The notes: generated from the letters alone by a model not told the origin. A DNA stretch of 64,000 nucleotides from Telmatospirillum siberiense (GCF_002845745.1 NZ_PIUM01000011.1:1-64000), one strand, 5' to 3'; shown: positions 16,797-25,738, numbered from the stretch's first letter. Numbers and translations: made by a program.

Positions 16797-18106
16797 TTGC
16801 CTTGTATATAGGTTGCCCGCACCGCGCGGTCGTCTCCCATCGTCATCAATATGAACAGTTCCTCCTCCAGATCGCCGTTGCAGGCCTCGTGACGGTGGCG
16901 CATGGCCGGGGTGGCCTTGACGTCGAGAATGGTCAGATCGGCCGTGCGGCCCACCTCCAGACTGCCGATTTCGCCTTCCATTCCAAGAGCTTCCGCATTG
17001 CCGCGGGTCGCCTGGTGAAAGGCTGTGAGGGCCGGCAGCGACTGGCATTGAAGCTGCAAGACCTTGTAGGCCTCTCCCATGGTGCGCAGCAACGAATAGC
17101 TGGTGCCGCCTCCGACGTCGGTGGCCAGCGAAAGGCGGACGGGGCGGCGCGGATCGGCGAGCTTGGCCCAATCGAACAGCCCGCTGCCGATAAAAAGGTT
17201 CGATGTCGGGCAGAAAGCCGCGACCGAGCCGCTTTCGGACAGCCGTTGAATCTCGCCTTCGTTCAGATGAAGGCAATGTCCGAACAGCGAGCGCGGGCCC
17301 AGCAGTCCGAAACGGTCGTAGACGTCGGTATAGGAGCGGCTTCCCGGAAACAGGCGGCGAACTTCGGCGATCTCGGCGAGGTTTTCCGACAAATGGGTCT
17401 GTAAGTAAACATCGGGATAGTCGTTCAGCAGGCTGCCGGCGGCTTGCAGCTGGGCCTCGCTCGAGGTGATGGCGAAGCGCGGCGTGACGGCGTAGCGCTG
17501 GCGGCTTTTGCCATGCCAGCGCTCGATCAGCGCCTTGCTGTCCCGGTAACTGCTGTTCGCCGTGTCGCGCAGGGCGACGGGCGCGTTGCGGTCCATCATG
17601 GCCTTGCCGGCGATCATCGCCGTGCCCCGGCGCGCCGATTCGGCGAAAATCGCTTCCACCGACTGGGGATGCACCGAGCCGTAGATCATTGCGGTCGTCG
17701 TTCCGTTGCGCAGCAGCTCATCGAAAAAGAAGCGCGCATTGATTTCCGCCAGTCCCGCATCGGCATATTTCTGCTCGGCGACGAAAGTGTATTTCTCAAG
17801 CCAGTCGAGAAGTTGCGCACCGTAGGAGGCGATGACCTGGGTCTGCGGAAAGTGGATATGGGTATCGATGAATCCGGGCAGGATCAAACCGTCCGGATAA
17901 TGTTCGACGGTGGTGTCGGGCGGCAGGCGCGGCATCACCTCATCGGCGGGACCGACGGCGGCGATGCGGCCGTCGCGGATCAGCAGCAACCCGTCGTCCA
18001 GGTAACGATAACTGTCCCGGTCGCCGAGCCCGGCGGGGGTCTTGGTGAAGGTGAGCAGTCGGCCCCGGATGGCGGTGACGGACGGGGCTGTGAAGAAATT
18101 GGCCAT
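16763..18106 (-). CDS. guaD: Guanine deaminase
   Basis: A 447-residue amidohydrolase that turns guanine into xanthine and ammonia. Metal ligands are His83 and His85 in PGFIDTHIHFPQ. THLSEN, FGHCLHL and ATDVGGGTSYS complete the zinc site, and AFCPTSNLFIGSGLF is the typical guanine deaminase loop. Length fits GuaD. It follows the BMP binding-protein gene across two hairpins and is followed, with overlap, by adenine deaminase. No xanthine dehydrogenase gene is in the window, so further oxidation must be encoded elsewhere. Confidence 0.92.
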   Translation of the reverse strand: MANFFTAPSVTAIRGRLLTFTKTPAGLGDRDSYRYLDDGLLLIRDGRIAAVGPADEVMPRLPPDTTVEHYPDGLILPGFIDTHIHFPQTQVIASYGAQLLDWLEKYTFVAEQKYADAGLAEINARFFFDELLRNGTTTAMIYGSVHPQSVEAIFAESARRGTAMIAGKAMMDRNAPVALRDTANSSYRDSKALIERWHGKSRQRYAVTPRFAITSSEAQLQAAGSLLNDYPDVYLQTHLSENLAEIAEVRRLFPGSRSYTDVYDRFGLLGPRSLFGHCLHLNEGEIQRLSESGSVAAFCPTSNLFIGSGLFDWAKLADPRRPVRLSLATDVGGGTSYSLLRTMGEAYKVLQLQCQSLPALTAFHQATRGNAEALGMEGEIGSLEVGRTADLTILDVKATPAMRHRHEACNGDLEEELFILMTMGDDRAVRATYIQGKCQHQRVEQTS

Positions 18107-18140
18107 CGGGACCTTGACTCTCCTGGCTGGGAGCGAAGAC

Positions 18141-18170
18141 AGCGGCGCCGGCCTTCGTGCCGGCGCCGCT
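18141..18170. terminator. Hairpin downstream of BMP binding protein
   Basis: agcggcgccggc (18141-18152) pairs perfectly with gccggcgccgct (18159-18170) around a 6-base loop. It is the second of two GC-rich hairpins between the binding-protein gene and guaD and probably attenuates read-through. Confidence 0.55.
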
Positions 18171-18190
18171 CAAGCAGATATGGTGGTAAA

Positions 18191-18214
18191 GGGGCGGCGT
18201 CGGAACGCCGCCCC
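18191..18214 (-). terminator. Hairpin terminator after BMP binding protein
   Basis: ggggcggcgt (18191-18200) pairs with acgccgcccc (18205-18214). On the minus strand the stem is followed by tttacc, a weak T run, 12 bases after the stop codon. It likely ends most transcripts of the highly expressed binding protein before the deaminases. Confidence 0.6.
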
Positions 18215-18225
18215 GTTCGTCGGAC

Positions 18226-19311
18226 TCAGCTCTCGACGCCCTGGACGTACCAGTTCATCTTCAGCATGTCTTCATCGCTGGCCTTCTTGCCATCGGCGTA
18301 GACCACCTCGCCCTTCTGGTTCTTGATCGGACCGGTGAAGGGATGGACCGCGCCGCTGGTGATGTCGGCCTTCAGCTTGTCGGCGGAGGCCTTCACGTCG
18401 GCCGGCATGGCGGCGTTGTAGGGGGCCAGCCCGACCAGGCCTTCCTTGAAGCCCCACCAGATGTCGGTGGAGGTCCATTTGCCGTCCAAGGCCTTCTGCA
18501 CGCGGTCGATGTAATAGCCTTCCCACTGGTCGACCACGGCGGTCAGATGGGCCTTCGGCGCATAGGCCGACATGTCCTGCGCCTGTCCGAAGGCGTAGAC
18601 GCCGCGGCTTTCGGCGACCTGCAGCGGGGCTGCGCTGTCGGTGTGCTGGCAGAGAATGTCGGCGCCCTTGTCGATCAGGGCCTTGGCCGCGTCGCTCTCC
18701 TTGCCGGGATCGTACCAGGTGTTGGCCCAGATGACCTTGGTCTTGAAGTTCGGGTTGTGCTTCTGGGCGGCCAGGGTGAAGGCGTTGATGCCCATGACCA
18801 CTTCCGGGATCGGGAAGGAGGCGACATAACCGGCGACGCCGGCCTTGCTCATCCGGCCGGCGATATCGCCCAGCACGGCGCGGCCCTCGTAGAAGCGGGC
18901 GTTGTAGATGGCCAGGTTGTCGGCCCGCTTGAAGCCGGTCGCATGTTCGAACTTGAGCTTGGGGAACTGCTTGGCGACCTTGAGCGTCGCTTCCATGAAG
19001 CCGAAGGAGGTCGAGAAGATCAACTGATTGCCCGACGTCGCCAACTGGCGGATGACGCGCTCACAGTCCGGGCCTTCGGGAACGTTTTCGACGAAGGTCA
19101 CCTTGACCTTGTCGCCGAAATGGGCCTCCACCGCGCGGCGGCCGACGTCATGGGCGAAGGTGTAGCCGTGATCGCCGATCGGGCCGGTATAGACGAAGGC
19201 GACGGCCAGCGGATCGGCGGCCAGGGCGCGGCCCGGGCGGCCCAGAACGGCCGTTCCGGCGGCGGCGGCGGAACCGGCCAGGAATGTGCGGCGGGTAACG
19301 GTAATCGTCAT
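18226..19311 (-). CDS. BMP family ABC importer binding protein (purine locus)
   Basis: A 361-residue periplasmic binding protein of the BMP/PnrA family. TRRTFLAGSAAAAGTAVLG is a Tat-type signal. The mature part has VAFVYTGPIGDHGYTFAHD, IFSTSFGFMEATLKVAKQFP, and KTKVIWANTWYDPGKE. A tryptophan-rich end (DIWWGFKEGLVGLAPYN) is typical of this branch. It is only distantly similar to the one at 3691. It is encoded with purine deaminases, so purine bases or nucleosides are the likely ligands. It follows its own permeases with a 46-base gap. Confidence 0.9.
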   Translation of the reverse strand: MTITVTRRTFLAGSAAAAGTAVLGRPGRALAADPLAVAFVYTGPIGDHGYTFAHDVGRRAVEAHFGDKVKVTFVENVPEGPDCERVIRQLATSGNQLIFSTSFGFMEATLKVAKQFPKLKFEHATGFKRADNLAIYNARFYEGRAVLGDIAGRMSKAGVAGYVASFPIPEVVMGINAFTLAAQKHNPNFKTKVIWANTWYDPGKESDAAKALIDKGADILCQHTDSAAPLQVAESRGVYAFGQAQDMSAYAPKAHLTAVVDQWEGYYIDRVQKALDGKWTSTDIWWGFKEGLVGLAPYNAAMPADVKASADKLKADITSGAVHPFTGPIKNQKGEVVYADGKKASDEDMLKMNWYVQGVES

Positions 19312-19357
19312 GAAGATCCCCTTTTATCAGTCAGTGAAGGTCGAAGCGCTCTTGGTG

Positions 19358-20281
19358 TCACACAGACGGGCGGAATGGTTTTCCGAGATCCGCCGGTGCG
19401 TTGAAACGGCCCCGCCAGGGCCCCGCCGAGATGATGGTCAAAACGGCGATGGTCGCGAGATAGGGGGCCATGGAAAAGACTTGCGCCGGTAAATGGAAGG
19501 CGCCTTGGGCGTGCAATTGCAGGATGGTCACGCCGCCGAACAGATAGGCGCCGGCGAGAACCCGCCACGGACGCCAGGATCCGAAGACGACCAGGGCGAG
19601 CGCGATCCAGCCGCGCCCCGAGGTCATCCCCTCCATCCACATGGGCGTGTAGGACAGCGACAGGAAGGCGCCGCCCAGGCCGGCGGCGGCTCCGCCGAAC
19701 AAAGTGGCCAGATAGCGAACACGGATCACCGGCAGGCCCAGGGAATGGGCCGACGCCGCCGATTCGCCGATGGCGCGCAGCATCATGCCGGGGCGGGTGC
19801 GCTTGAGAAACCAGGCGACGCCCCCCGTCAGGATCACCGACAGATAGACCAGGGCATCCTGGCCGAACAGCACCGGCCCGATGACCGGCAGTTCGGAAAG
19901 ACCGGCCAGGTGAAGCTTGGGCAGGGCGGGAACCGGCTGTCCGACGAAGCCCGATCCCAAAAGGGCCGACAGGCCGATGCCGAAAATGGTGAGGGCCAGT
20001 CCCGTGGCCACCTGATTGGCCATCAGGGTCAGGGTGAGAACGGCGAAGGCCAGCGCCATGACAGCGCCAGCCGCCGCCGCCGCGACAATGCCGAGGATCG
20101 GACTGCCGGTGGTCAGGGTGACGGCGAAGCCGGCCACCGCTCCCATCAGCATCATGCCTTCGACCCCCAGGTTGAGCACACCCGAGCGTTCGACCACCAG
20201 CTCGCCGGCCGCGACGAACAGCAGGGGGGTCGACGCGCTGATGACGGCGGCGGAAATATTGACGATGGACTCGGCGATCAT
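19358..20281 (-). CDS. ABC importer permease, purine locus, subunit 2
   Basis: A 307-residue inner-membrane permease with about nine hydrophobic segments. VVERSGVLNLGVEGMMLMGA near residue 29 and ATLFGGAAAGLGGAFLSLSY followed by TSGRGWIALALVVFGSWRP are hallmarks of the short BMP-type permease. Its ATG overlaps the stop of the long permease (ATGA), which fixes the start at 20281; the longer frame running up to 21019 is a shadow of the neighbouring gene. Confidence 0.9.
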   Translation of the reverse strand: MIAESIVNISAAVISASTPLLFVAAGELVVERSGVLNLGVEGMMLMGAVAGFAVTLTTGSPILGIVAAAAAGAVMALAFAVLTLTLMANQVATGLALTIFGIGLSALLGSGFVGQPVPALPKLHLAGLSELPVIGPVLFGQDALVYLSVILTGGVAWFLKRTRPGMMLRAIGESAASAHSLGLPVIRVRYLATLFGGAAAGLGGAFLSLSYTPMWMEGMTSGRGWIALALVVFGSWRPWRVLAGAYLFGGVTILQLHAQGAFHLPAQVFSMAPYLATIAVLTIISAGPWRGRFNAPADLGKPFRPSV

Positions 20282-21360
20282 GACGGGCTCGCCTCCCGGC
20301 GGGTCGCGGCCAGGCGGATACGATAGCGTGACAGGAAGTCGCAAGCCAATAGGTAGAACAATAACATTCCCTGGAAAACTCCGGTTGCCGCCTGCGGCAG
20401 GCGATCCTCGACCTGGGCGATTTCTCCTCCGTTGTAGGAGATCGCCATCAGGAAACCCGACGCGATGATGCCCAGGGGATGCAGCCGGCCCAGAAAGGCG
20501 ACGATGATGGCGGTGAACCCATAGCCGGGGGTGAGATGCGGCACCAACTGACCGATCGGTCCGGCTATTTCGAAAGTGCCGGCCAGGCCGGCCAGGCCGC
20601 CGCTCAGGAGCAGCGAGAACCACACGGTGCGGTTTCGGCTGAATCCGGCGAAGCGGGCGGCGGCCGGGGCCAGCCCGACGACCTTGATCTGGAAGCCGAT
20701 CACCGTGCGGGCCATCATCATCCAGGCGGCGACGGCGACGGCCAGGGTGACCAGGATGCCCAGATGCATGCGGGTCCCGTCCAGGATCAGCGGCAACAGG
20801 GCCGAATCGGAGAACATGCGGGTTTGCGGAAAATTGAAACCCATCGGATCGCGCCAGGGACCGTAGACCAGAATGCCCAGGGCCAGCGTCGCCACATAGG
20901 TCAGCATCAGGCTGGTCAGGATCTCGCTGACTTCGTAGCGGGTTTTGAGGAAGGCGGGAATGGCGGCGTAAAGCATGCCGCCCAGAATGCCGGCCAGACA
21001 CATCAGCGGCAGGATCCACAGGCCGCTTTCACCCCAGAAGGCGAGCGCGACGCCACCGGCGCCGACGGCGCCCAGGGTCAACTGTCCTTCGGCGCCGATG
21101 TTCCAGACGTTGGCCCTGAAACCGATGGCCAAGCCGCTGGCGATGAGGACCAGCGGTCCGGCTTTGACGCAGAGTTCCGACCAGCCATAGAAGGTCAGCG
21201 TCGGCGAGATCAGGAAATGGTAAAGCGTCTTGGCCGGTGCCAGGCCGAGAAAAAGAAACAGGAAATAGCCGCTCAGCACCGTGAGGCCGACGGCCAGGAC
21301 CGGTGTCGCGTAGATGACCCTGCGCGATGCTTCCTGGCGCGGTTCCACCTTAACCCACAT
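20278..21360 (-). CDS. ABC importer permease, purine locus, subunit 1
   Basis: A 360-residue polytopic permease. ANVWNIGAEGQLTLGAVGAGG at about residue 85, YEVSEILTSLMLTYVA and GYGFTAIIVAFLGRLHPLG mark it as the long BMP-type permease. It overlaps the ATPase gene by 11 bases and the short permease by 4, so the three are translationally coupled. Confidence 0.9.
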   Translation of the reverse strand: MWVKVEPRQEASRRVIYATPVLAVGLTVLSGYFLFLFLGLAPAKTLYHFLISPTLTFYGWSELCVKAGPLVLIASGLAIGFRANVWNIGAEGQLTLGAVGAGGVALAFWGESGLWILPLMCLAGILGGMLYAAIPAFLKTRYEVSEILTSLMLTYVATLALGILVYGPWRDPMGFNFPQTRMFSDSALLPLILDGTRMHLGILVTLAVAVAAWMMMARTVIGFQIKVVGLAPAAARFAGFSRNRTVWFSLLLSGGLAGLAGTFEIAGPIGQLVPHLTPGYGFTAIIVAFLGRLHPLGIIASGFLMAISYNGGEIAQVEDRLPQAATGVFQGMLLFYLLACDFLSRYRIRLAATRREASPS

Positions 21361-22912
21361 GTTTTGAACTCCCGCGGTCGGCGGCTTCGCCTTCCATGCC
21401 GTGCAGGCCCCCCATCAGAAGGCCGATCTGTTCGACCGAGGCCTCGGCCGTGGCGATGGACGGCGACAGGGTCCCCAGGTTGATCACCGCCAGACGGTCG
21501 GTGACCACCAGCAATTCGTCGAGATCCTGCGAAACGACGACGATCGCCGTGCCGTTTTGCGCCAGCTTGAACAGCGCCTGGTGAATGGTCGCGGCGGCGC
21601 CGGCATCGACGCCCCAGGTCGGCTGGGCGATGATCAGAACCTCGGGGCTTTGCAGGACTTCGCGGCCGACGATGAACTTCTGCAGATTGCCGCCCGACAG
21701 GGTCGCTGCATTGGCCGACGGTCCCGCCGCCTTCACCGCGAATTCGTCGATGACGCGCTGGGCGTAGTCTTGGGCCTCCGTGGGCTGGATGAAGCCCTGG
21801 CGGGCCAGGCCCAGGCGGTTGCGGGCCGTCAGAAGGGTATTGGCGGCCAGGCTCATCTCGGGCACGGAAGCGTGCCCGCTTCGTTCCTCGGGGACCGAGC
21901 ACAGGCCGTGCATGCGACGTTGTTCGGCACCTAGATGGCCGATGGCCTTGCCGTCGAGACGGATCGTCGACGGGCGGTGCAGGGTCGTTTCGCCGGCCAG
22001 CGCCTGGGTCAGTTCGTTCTGCCCGTTGCCGGCGACCCCGGCGATGCCGAAGATCTCGCCGGCCCCGACCTCGAAGGAGATCCCCTTGAGGTCGATCCCG
22101 AAGGCAAGGGTGCTGGGCACGGTAAGGTTTTCCACGATCAATCGTGGCTCGGCGCTGACGGATCCGGCCCGGCGGACCAGTTGCTTCAGCTCGGATCCGA
22201 TCATCAACTGCGCCATGCCGCGCGCCGTTTCCACCGCCGGATCGCATTCGCCGACCACCCGGCCGCCCCGCAGGACCGTGGCGTGGTGACAGAGGTCTTT
22301 GATCTCCTGGAGCTTGTGCGAAATATAGAGGATCGAGCAGCCCTCGTCGGATAACTGGCGAAGCGTGACGAACAGCCGTTCGACCTCCTGCGGGGTCAAC
22401 ACCGACGTCGGTTCGTCCATGATCAGCAGCTTGGGATTTTGCAGCAGGCAGCGGACGATTTCGACGCGCTGGCGTTCACCCACCGAAAGCGTGTGAATCT
22501 CGCGGGACGGATCGAGCGGCAGGCCGTATTTGCGCGACACCGTGACGATGCGGTCGGCCAGTTCCTTGAGGTCGGGGGCGTTGTCGATGCCAAGCGCGAT
22601 GTTTTCCAGCACCGTCATCGCCTCGAACAGCGAGAAATGCTGAAAGACCATCCCGATGCCCTGGCCGCGCGCCTGATGGGGGCTGTCGATGGTCACCGGG
22701 CGGCCGTCCCAGAGGATCTGGCCTTCGTCGGCCTGCAGCACGCCATAGATGATCTTGACCAGCGTGCTCTTGCCGGCGCCGTTTTCTCCCAGCAGGGCAT
22801 GAACCTGCCCGGGAGCCACCGAAAAACTGATGTGGTCGTTGGCGACCACGCTTTGAAACCGCTTGCTGATGTCCCGAAGCGCGAGGCGAGGTGCCCGCTG
22901 TTCTTCATCCAC
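21350..22912 (-). CDS. ABC importer ATPase, double-domain (purine locus)
   Basis: A 520-residue fused double ATPase. Domain 1 has Walker [10 protein letters not shown] (residues 42-50), signature LSVGERQRVEI and Walker B LLIMDEPTSVL. Domain 2 has the degenerate Walker A GVAGNGQNE, signature LSGGNLQKFI and QPTWGVD. It opens the importer operon. A sigma-54-like site lies about 125 bases upstream on the same strand. The order ATPase, long permease, short permease, binding protein, guaD, ade suggests uptake coupled to deamination. Confidence 0.92.
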   Translation of the reverse strand: MDEEQRAPRLALRDISKRFQSVVANDHISFSVAPGQVHALLGENGAGKSTLVKIIYGVLQADEGQILWDGRPVTIDSPHQARGQGIGMVFQHFSLFEAMTVLENIALGIDNAPDLKELADRIVTVSRKYGLPLDPSREIHTLSVGERQRVEIVRCLLQNPKLLIMDEPTSVLTPQEVERLFVTLRQLSDEGCSILYISHKLQEIKDLCHHATVLRGGRVVGECDPAVETARGMAQLMIGSELKQLVRRAGSVSAEPRLIVENLTVPSTLAFGIDLKGISFEVGAGEIFGIAGVAGNGQNELTQALAGETTLHRPSTIRLDGKAIGHLGAEQRRMHGLCSVPEERSGHASVPEMSLAANTLLTARNRLGLARQGFIQPTEAQDYAQRVIDEFAVKAAGPSANAATLSGGNLQKFIVGREVLQSPEVLIIAQPTWGVDAGAAATIHQALFKLAQNGTAIVVVSQDLDELLVVTDRLAVINLGTLSPSIATAEASVEQIGLLMGGLHGMEGEAADRGSSKHVG

Positions 22913-23045
22913 GATGACCGCTCCTCAACAATTCCCCGCCTCTTTATTAATCTTCCGGCCGTATCGGGACCGTTTCCCAGGGGCGGCGGCTCTTCCGGAC
23001 GATCGTCCGGCGGGGCCGCCGTCGCCCAAACGCGGTCGAAACGCC

Positions 23046-23061
23046 TGCGAATTTCATGCCA
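23046..23061 (-). promoter_or_regulatory. Candidate sigma-54 promoter for the purine importer
   Basis: Read on the minus strand: TGGCATG, four bases, TCGCA. GG at -24 and GC at -12 are present with correct spacing; one T of TTGC is changed to C. Transcription would begin near 23036, about 125 bases before the ATPase ATG. Confidence 0.5.
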
Positions 23062-23184
23062 GAAACGACGCCGCGAACCGGGCCAGTCGCGCGGAGCCCA
23101 AAATTAGGCGATCAGTGACGGGCTCTGCCAGCAGAAAAAATAGGGAAATGTCGCCTTCGGCCATCGCCCGCCGAAGTTGGCCCC

Positions 23185-24525
23185 TCATAAGGCCCGTGCC
23201 AGGCGGGCGGCGTTGCGGCGGTGGCGTTCGAGCAGTTCCGCCAGATCGAGACCGGGAATCCGGCCCCCGGTCACGATCCAGCGTCCGGCGGCCATGACAT
23301 GGTCGGCACGATGGGCACCGCAGAGCACCAGGGCGGCCAGAGGATCGCCACGGCCGGCGAAGCGCAGCTCGTCCAATTTGAAGAGGGCGATGTCGGCGGC
23401 TTTTCCGACGGCGAGGGTGCCGAGGTCGGGGCGCCCGATGCAGGCCGCCGATCCGGCCGTCGCGTAGCGCAGCGCGTCCTTGTGGCTGATGCGCTCGGCC
23501 CCGTTCGCCAGGCGTTGCAGCAGAAAAGCGGCGCGCACCTCCTGGATCAGGTTGGAGCTGTCGGCCGAGGCCGAGCCATCGACGCCGAGGCCGACCGGCG
23601 AGCCGGCCCGTTCCAGGGCGGGCGCCGGGCAGATGCCGGAAGCCAGGACCTGATTGCTGCTGGGACAATGGCAGATGCCGGTCCCCGCCTTGCCGAGGCG
23701 GGTGATTTCCGCCTCGGTGAAATGGATGCCATGGGCCAGCCAGACCTTGTCCGACAGCCAGCCGCAATCCTCCAGATAATCGAGAGGGCGACAGCCGAAC
23801 GAGGCCAGGCAGAAGGCGTTCTCGTCCTCGGTCTCGGCCAGGTGGGTATGAAGGCGGACGCCGTGCTTTTCCGCCAGAATGGCGGTTTCCTTCATCAGCC
23901 GACCGGTCACCGAAAAGGGGGAGCAGGGGGCTAAGGCGATCTGGATCATGGCGCCGTCACCTGTTTGGTGATGGCGGCCGATCAGCCGTTCGCTGTCGGC
24001 CAGGATGGTGTCCTCGTCCTGTACGACGCTGTCGGGCGGCAGCCCGCCGTCCTTGACCGAGAGATTCATCGATCCCCGGGTGAATACGGCCCGCAGACCC
24101 AGTTTTTTCGCTTCCTCGACTTCGATATCGATGGCGTGGTCGAGGCCCTTCGGGAAGACGTAATGGTGATCGGCGGCCGTGGTGCATCCCGAAAGCATCA
24201 GTTCGGCCATCGCCACCTGCACGGCGGAGCGCAGGGCGGCCTCGTCCAGTCCCGCCCACACCGGATAGAGGGCTTCCAGCCAGGGAAACAGCTTCTTGTC
24301 CAGTGCTGCCGGGAAGGACCGGGTCAGGGTTTGGTAGAAATGATGATGGGTATTGATCAGGCCCGGCAGAACGACATGGCGATCGGCCGGGAAGACCTGG
24401 TCGATAACGCCTTCCGGCTCTTTTCCCGCGGCGACGAGGGCGCTGATCCGGCCATCCTCGATCACCAGACCACGTTCCGCGCCGTCCGCCAGGACCGCCA
24501 GCGGATCCTTGATCCAAAGTTTCAT
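23185..24525 (-). CDS. 8-oxoguanine deaminase
   Basis: A 446-residue amidohydrolase very similar to the 8-oxoguanine deaminases described from Pseudomonas. It makes urate from 8-oxoguanine. Diagnostic stretches are LPGLINTHHHFYQTLTR, SGCTTAADHHYVFP, QIALAPCSPFSVT, RLHTHLAETEDE and GLGVDGSASADSSN. The ATG at 24525 (MKLWIKDPL) is the family start; the upstream extension to 24657 runs through a palindromic repeat and is rejected. It lies upstream of the purine importer with a 270-base gap that contains the candidate sigma-54 promoter, so it may be transcribed separately. It is divergent from upp. Confidence 0.9.
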   Translation of the reverse strand: MKLWIKDPLAVLADGAERGLVIEDGRISALVAAGKEPEGVIDQVFPADRHVVLPGLINTHHHFYQTLTRSFPAALDKKLFPWLEALYPVWAGLDEAALRSAVQVAMAELMLSGCTTAADHHYVFPKGLDHAIDIEVEEAKKLGLRAVFTRGSMNLSVKDGGLPPDSVVQDEDTILADSERLIGRHHQTGDGAMIQIALAPCSPFSVTGRLMKETAILAEKHGVRLHTHLAETEDENAFCLASFGCRPLDYLEDCGWLSDKVWLAHGIHFTEAEITRLGKAGTGICHCPSSNQVLASGICPAPALERAGSPVGLGVDGSASADSSNLIQEVRAAFLLQRLANGAERISHKDALRYATAGSAACIGRPDLGTLAVGKAADIALFKLDELRFAGRGDPLAALVLCGAHRADHVMAAGRWIVTGGRIPGLDLAELLERHRRNAARLARAL

Positions 24526-24588
24526 CCGTGCTCGTCCCGTCGTTTGTGTTTGGTCGCCTGGATTTATGACCTGTTGCGGAGGAAAGGT

Positions 24589-24748
24589 GAACCACCAAGA
24601 CACCAAGGCGTTTCGGGAAATGTCGGGAGACTGTTTGCTTGTAAGCGCCGCGGGCATTCGCCTCCATGCCCATCACCGAAGCGATGCCGGAAAGGTCTAA
24701 TGCCTGCGGCGCTCTCGTCCCCTTGGTGCCTTGGTGTCTTGGTGGTTC
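24589..24748. repeat. Long inverted repeat with 8-bp tandem arms, copy 2
   Basis: The left arm gaaccaccaagacaccaagg (24589-24608) is complementary to the end of the right arm (24721-24748). The same arms and the inner gcgccgcRggcattcgcc occur at 10361-10514. Here it lies in the promoter-containing gap between the 8-oxoguanine deaminase and upp genes. Confidence 0.8.
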
Positions 24749-24860
24749 AAAATATCCAAGGGGGCCAAGCCCGGCAAACGGGACCGGGATTCAAATTTTT
24801 ATGGGCGACGGTGCGCCGGTCACGTGATAATGGACCCGAAAATTTCGAAAGATGGAAGTT

Positions 24861-25511
24861 ATGAACGCCAACGAACGCTACCCCAATCTGCATGTCCTGG
24901 GCCATCCGTTGATTCTGCACAAGCTCACCCACATGCGCGATCTGAACACCTCGACCAAGACTTTCCGCCAGCTTCTGCGGGAAATCTCGCTGCTCATGGG
25001 TTATGAGATCACCCGCAATCTGCCGCTGATCTATCAGCCGGTGCAGACGCCGTTGACCACGTTCGACGCGCCGGTGATTTCCGGCAAGAAGCTCGCCGTG
25101 GTGCCGATCCTGAGGGCCGGTGTCGGGATGGCCGAAGGTCTGCTCGAACTGCTGCCGTCGGCGCGGGTCGGTCATATCGGCGTCTATCGTGACCACGATA
25201 CCCATCGTCCCGTCGAATATCTTGTGAAGTTGCCCGAACCCGAGGGACGCCTGTTCATTCTCACCGATCCCATGCTGGCCACCGGCTACAGCGCCGTTCA
25301 CGCCGTCGATGTCCTGCTGCGGGCCGGCGTCACGGCCAACAATATCCATTTCCTCGCCCTGGTCGCCGCGCCCGAGGGTATCGATGTGTTCTTCCAGCAT
25401 CATCCCGACGTTCCGGTCTATGTGGCGGCGGTCGATGATCATCTGAACGAGAACGCCTACATCGTTCCCGGCCTCGGCGACGCCGGCGATCGGCTGTTCG
25501 GCACGAAGTGA
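24861..25511 (+). CDS. upp: Uracil phosphoribosyltransferase
   Basis: A 216-residue salvage enzyme joining uracil and PRPP to make UMP. The family start [19 protein letters not shown], the [17 protein letters not shown] segment and the PRPP loop [13 protein letters not shown] (usually DPMLATGGS) are all visible, as is the uracil-binding [12 protein letters not shown] near the C-terminus. The ATG at 24861 follows GGAAG; an ATG at 24852 is also in frame. It sits just upstream of the pyrimidine-degradation genes, giving the cell a choice between salvage and breakdown of uracil. Confidence 0.95.
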   Translation: MNANERYPNLHVLGHPLILHKLTHMRDLNTSTKTFRQLLREISLLMGYEITRNLPLIYQPVQTPLTTFDAPVISGKKLAVVPILRAGVGMAEGLLELLPSARVGHIGVYRDHDTHRPVEYLVKLPEPEGRLFILTDPMLATGYSAVHAVDVLLRAGVTANNIHFLALVAAPEGIDVFFQHHPDVPVYVAAVDDHLNENAYIVPGLGDAGDRLFGTK

Positions 25512-25514
25512 ATT

Positions 25515-25531
25515 TGCTCAAGATTTGAGCA
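25515..25531 (+). terminator. Short hairpin after upp
   Basis: tgctcaa (25515-25521) and ttgagca (25525-25531) form a 7-bp stem, followed by tctcttt-like sequence (tctctattt). It starts 4 bases after the upp stop. A weak terminator. Confidence 0.4.
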
Positions 25532-25655
25532 TCTCTATTTGATGGTATTTATTAAAAAACAATAGGTTGCCGTGATTCCCCCCGGTTCCTGGCGTTGGGC
25601 CGGGGAGGTTGCCTTGCGAATGGGCATGATGCCGCCGCAAAAGTCGGCAATTTGG

Positions 25656-25704
25656 TCAAAAATTGTCCGATGAGTCAGCTTTTGACTTTTTGGACAATTT
25701 TTGA
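25656..25704. promoter_or_regulatory. Inverted repeat with RutR-like box before preT
   Basis: tcaaaaattgtcc (25656-25668) and ggacaatttttga (25692-25704) are exact inverted repeats. Inside lie agtca...tgact and TTGACTTTTTGGACAA (25682-25697), which matches 11 of 14 fixed bases of the E. coli RutR site TTGACCAnnTGGTCAA. A further half-site TGGTCAA lies at 25653-25659. A RutR homologue is encoded at 29907, so autoregulation of the pyrimidine operon is likely. Confidence 0.55.
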
Positions 25705-25722
25705 GTCAAGGCTTTCCGGCTC

Positions 25723-25738
25723 TGGCATGACCCTTGAT
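25723..25738 (+). promoter_or_regulatory. Candidate sigma-54 promoter for preT
   Basis: TGGCATG, four bases, TTGAT: the -24 element is good and the -12 element has GA instead of GC. Transcription would start near 25749, 46 bases before preT. Confidence 0.45.

Noticed and set aside
15024-17276. A 750-codon frame extending adenine deaminase
   Set aside because: The first 160 codons run through the guanine deaminase gene and are arginine-rich; the true start is near 16796 or 16766.
19358-21019. A 553-codon frame through two permease genes
   Set aside because: Only the last 307 codons from 20281 have permease sequence; the rest is a shadow of the long permease.
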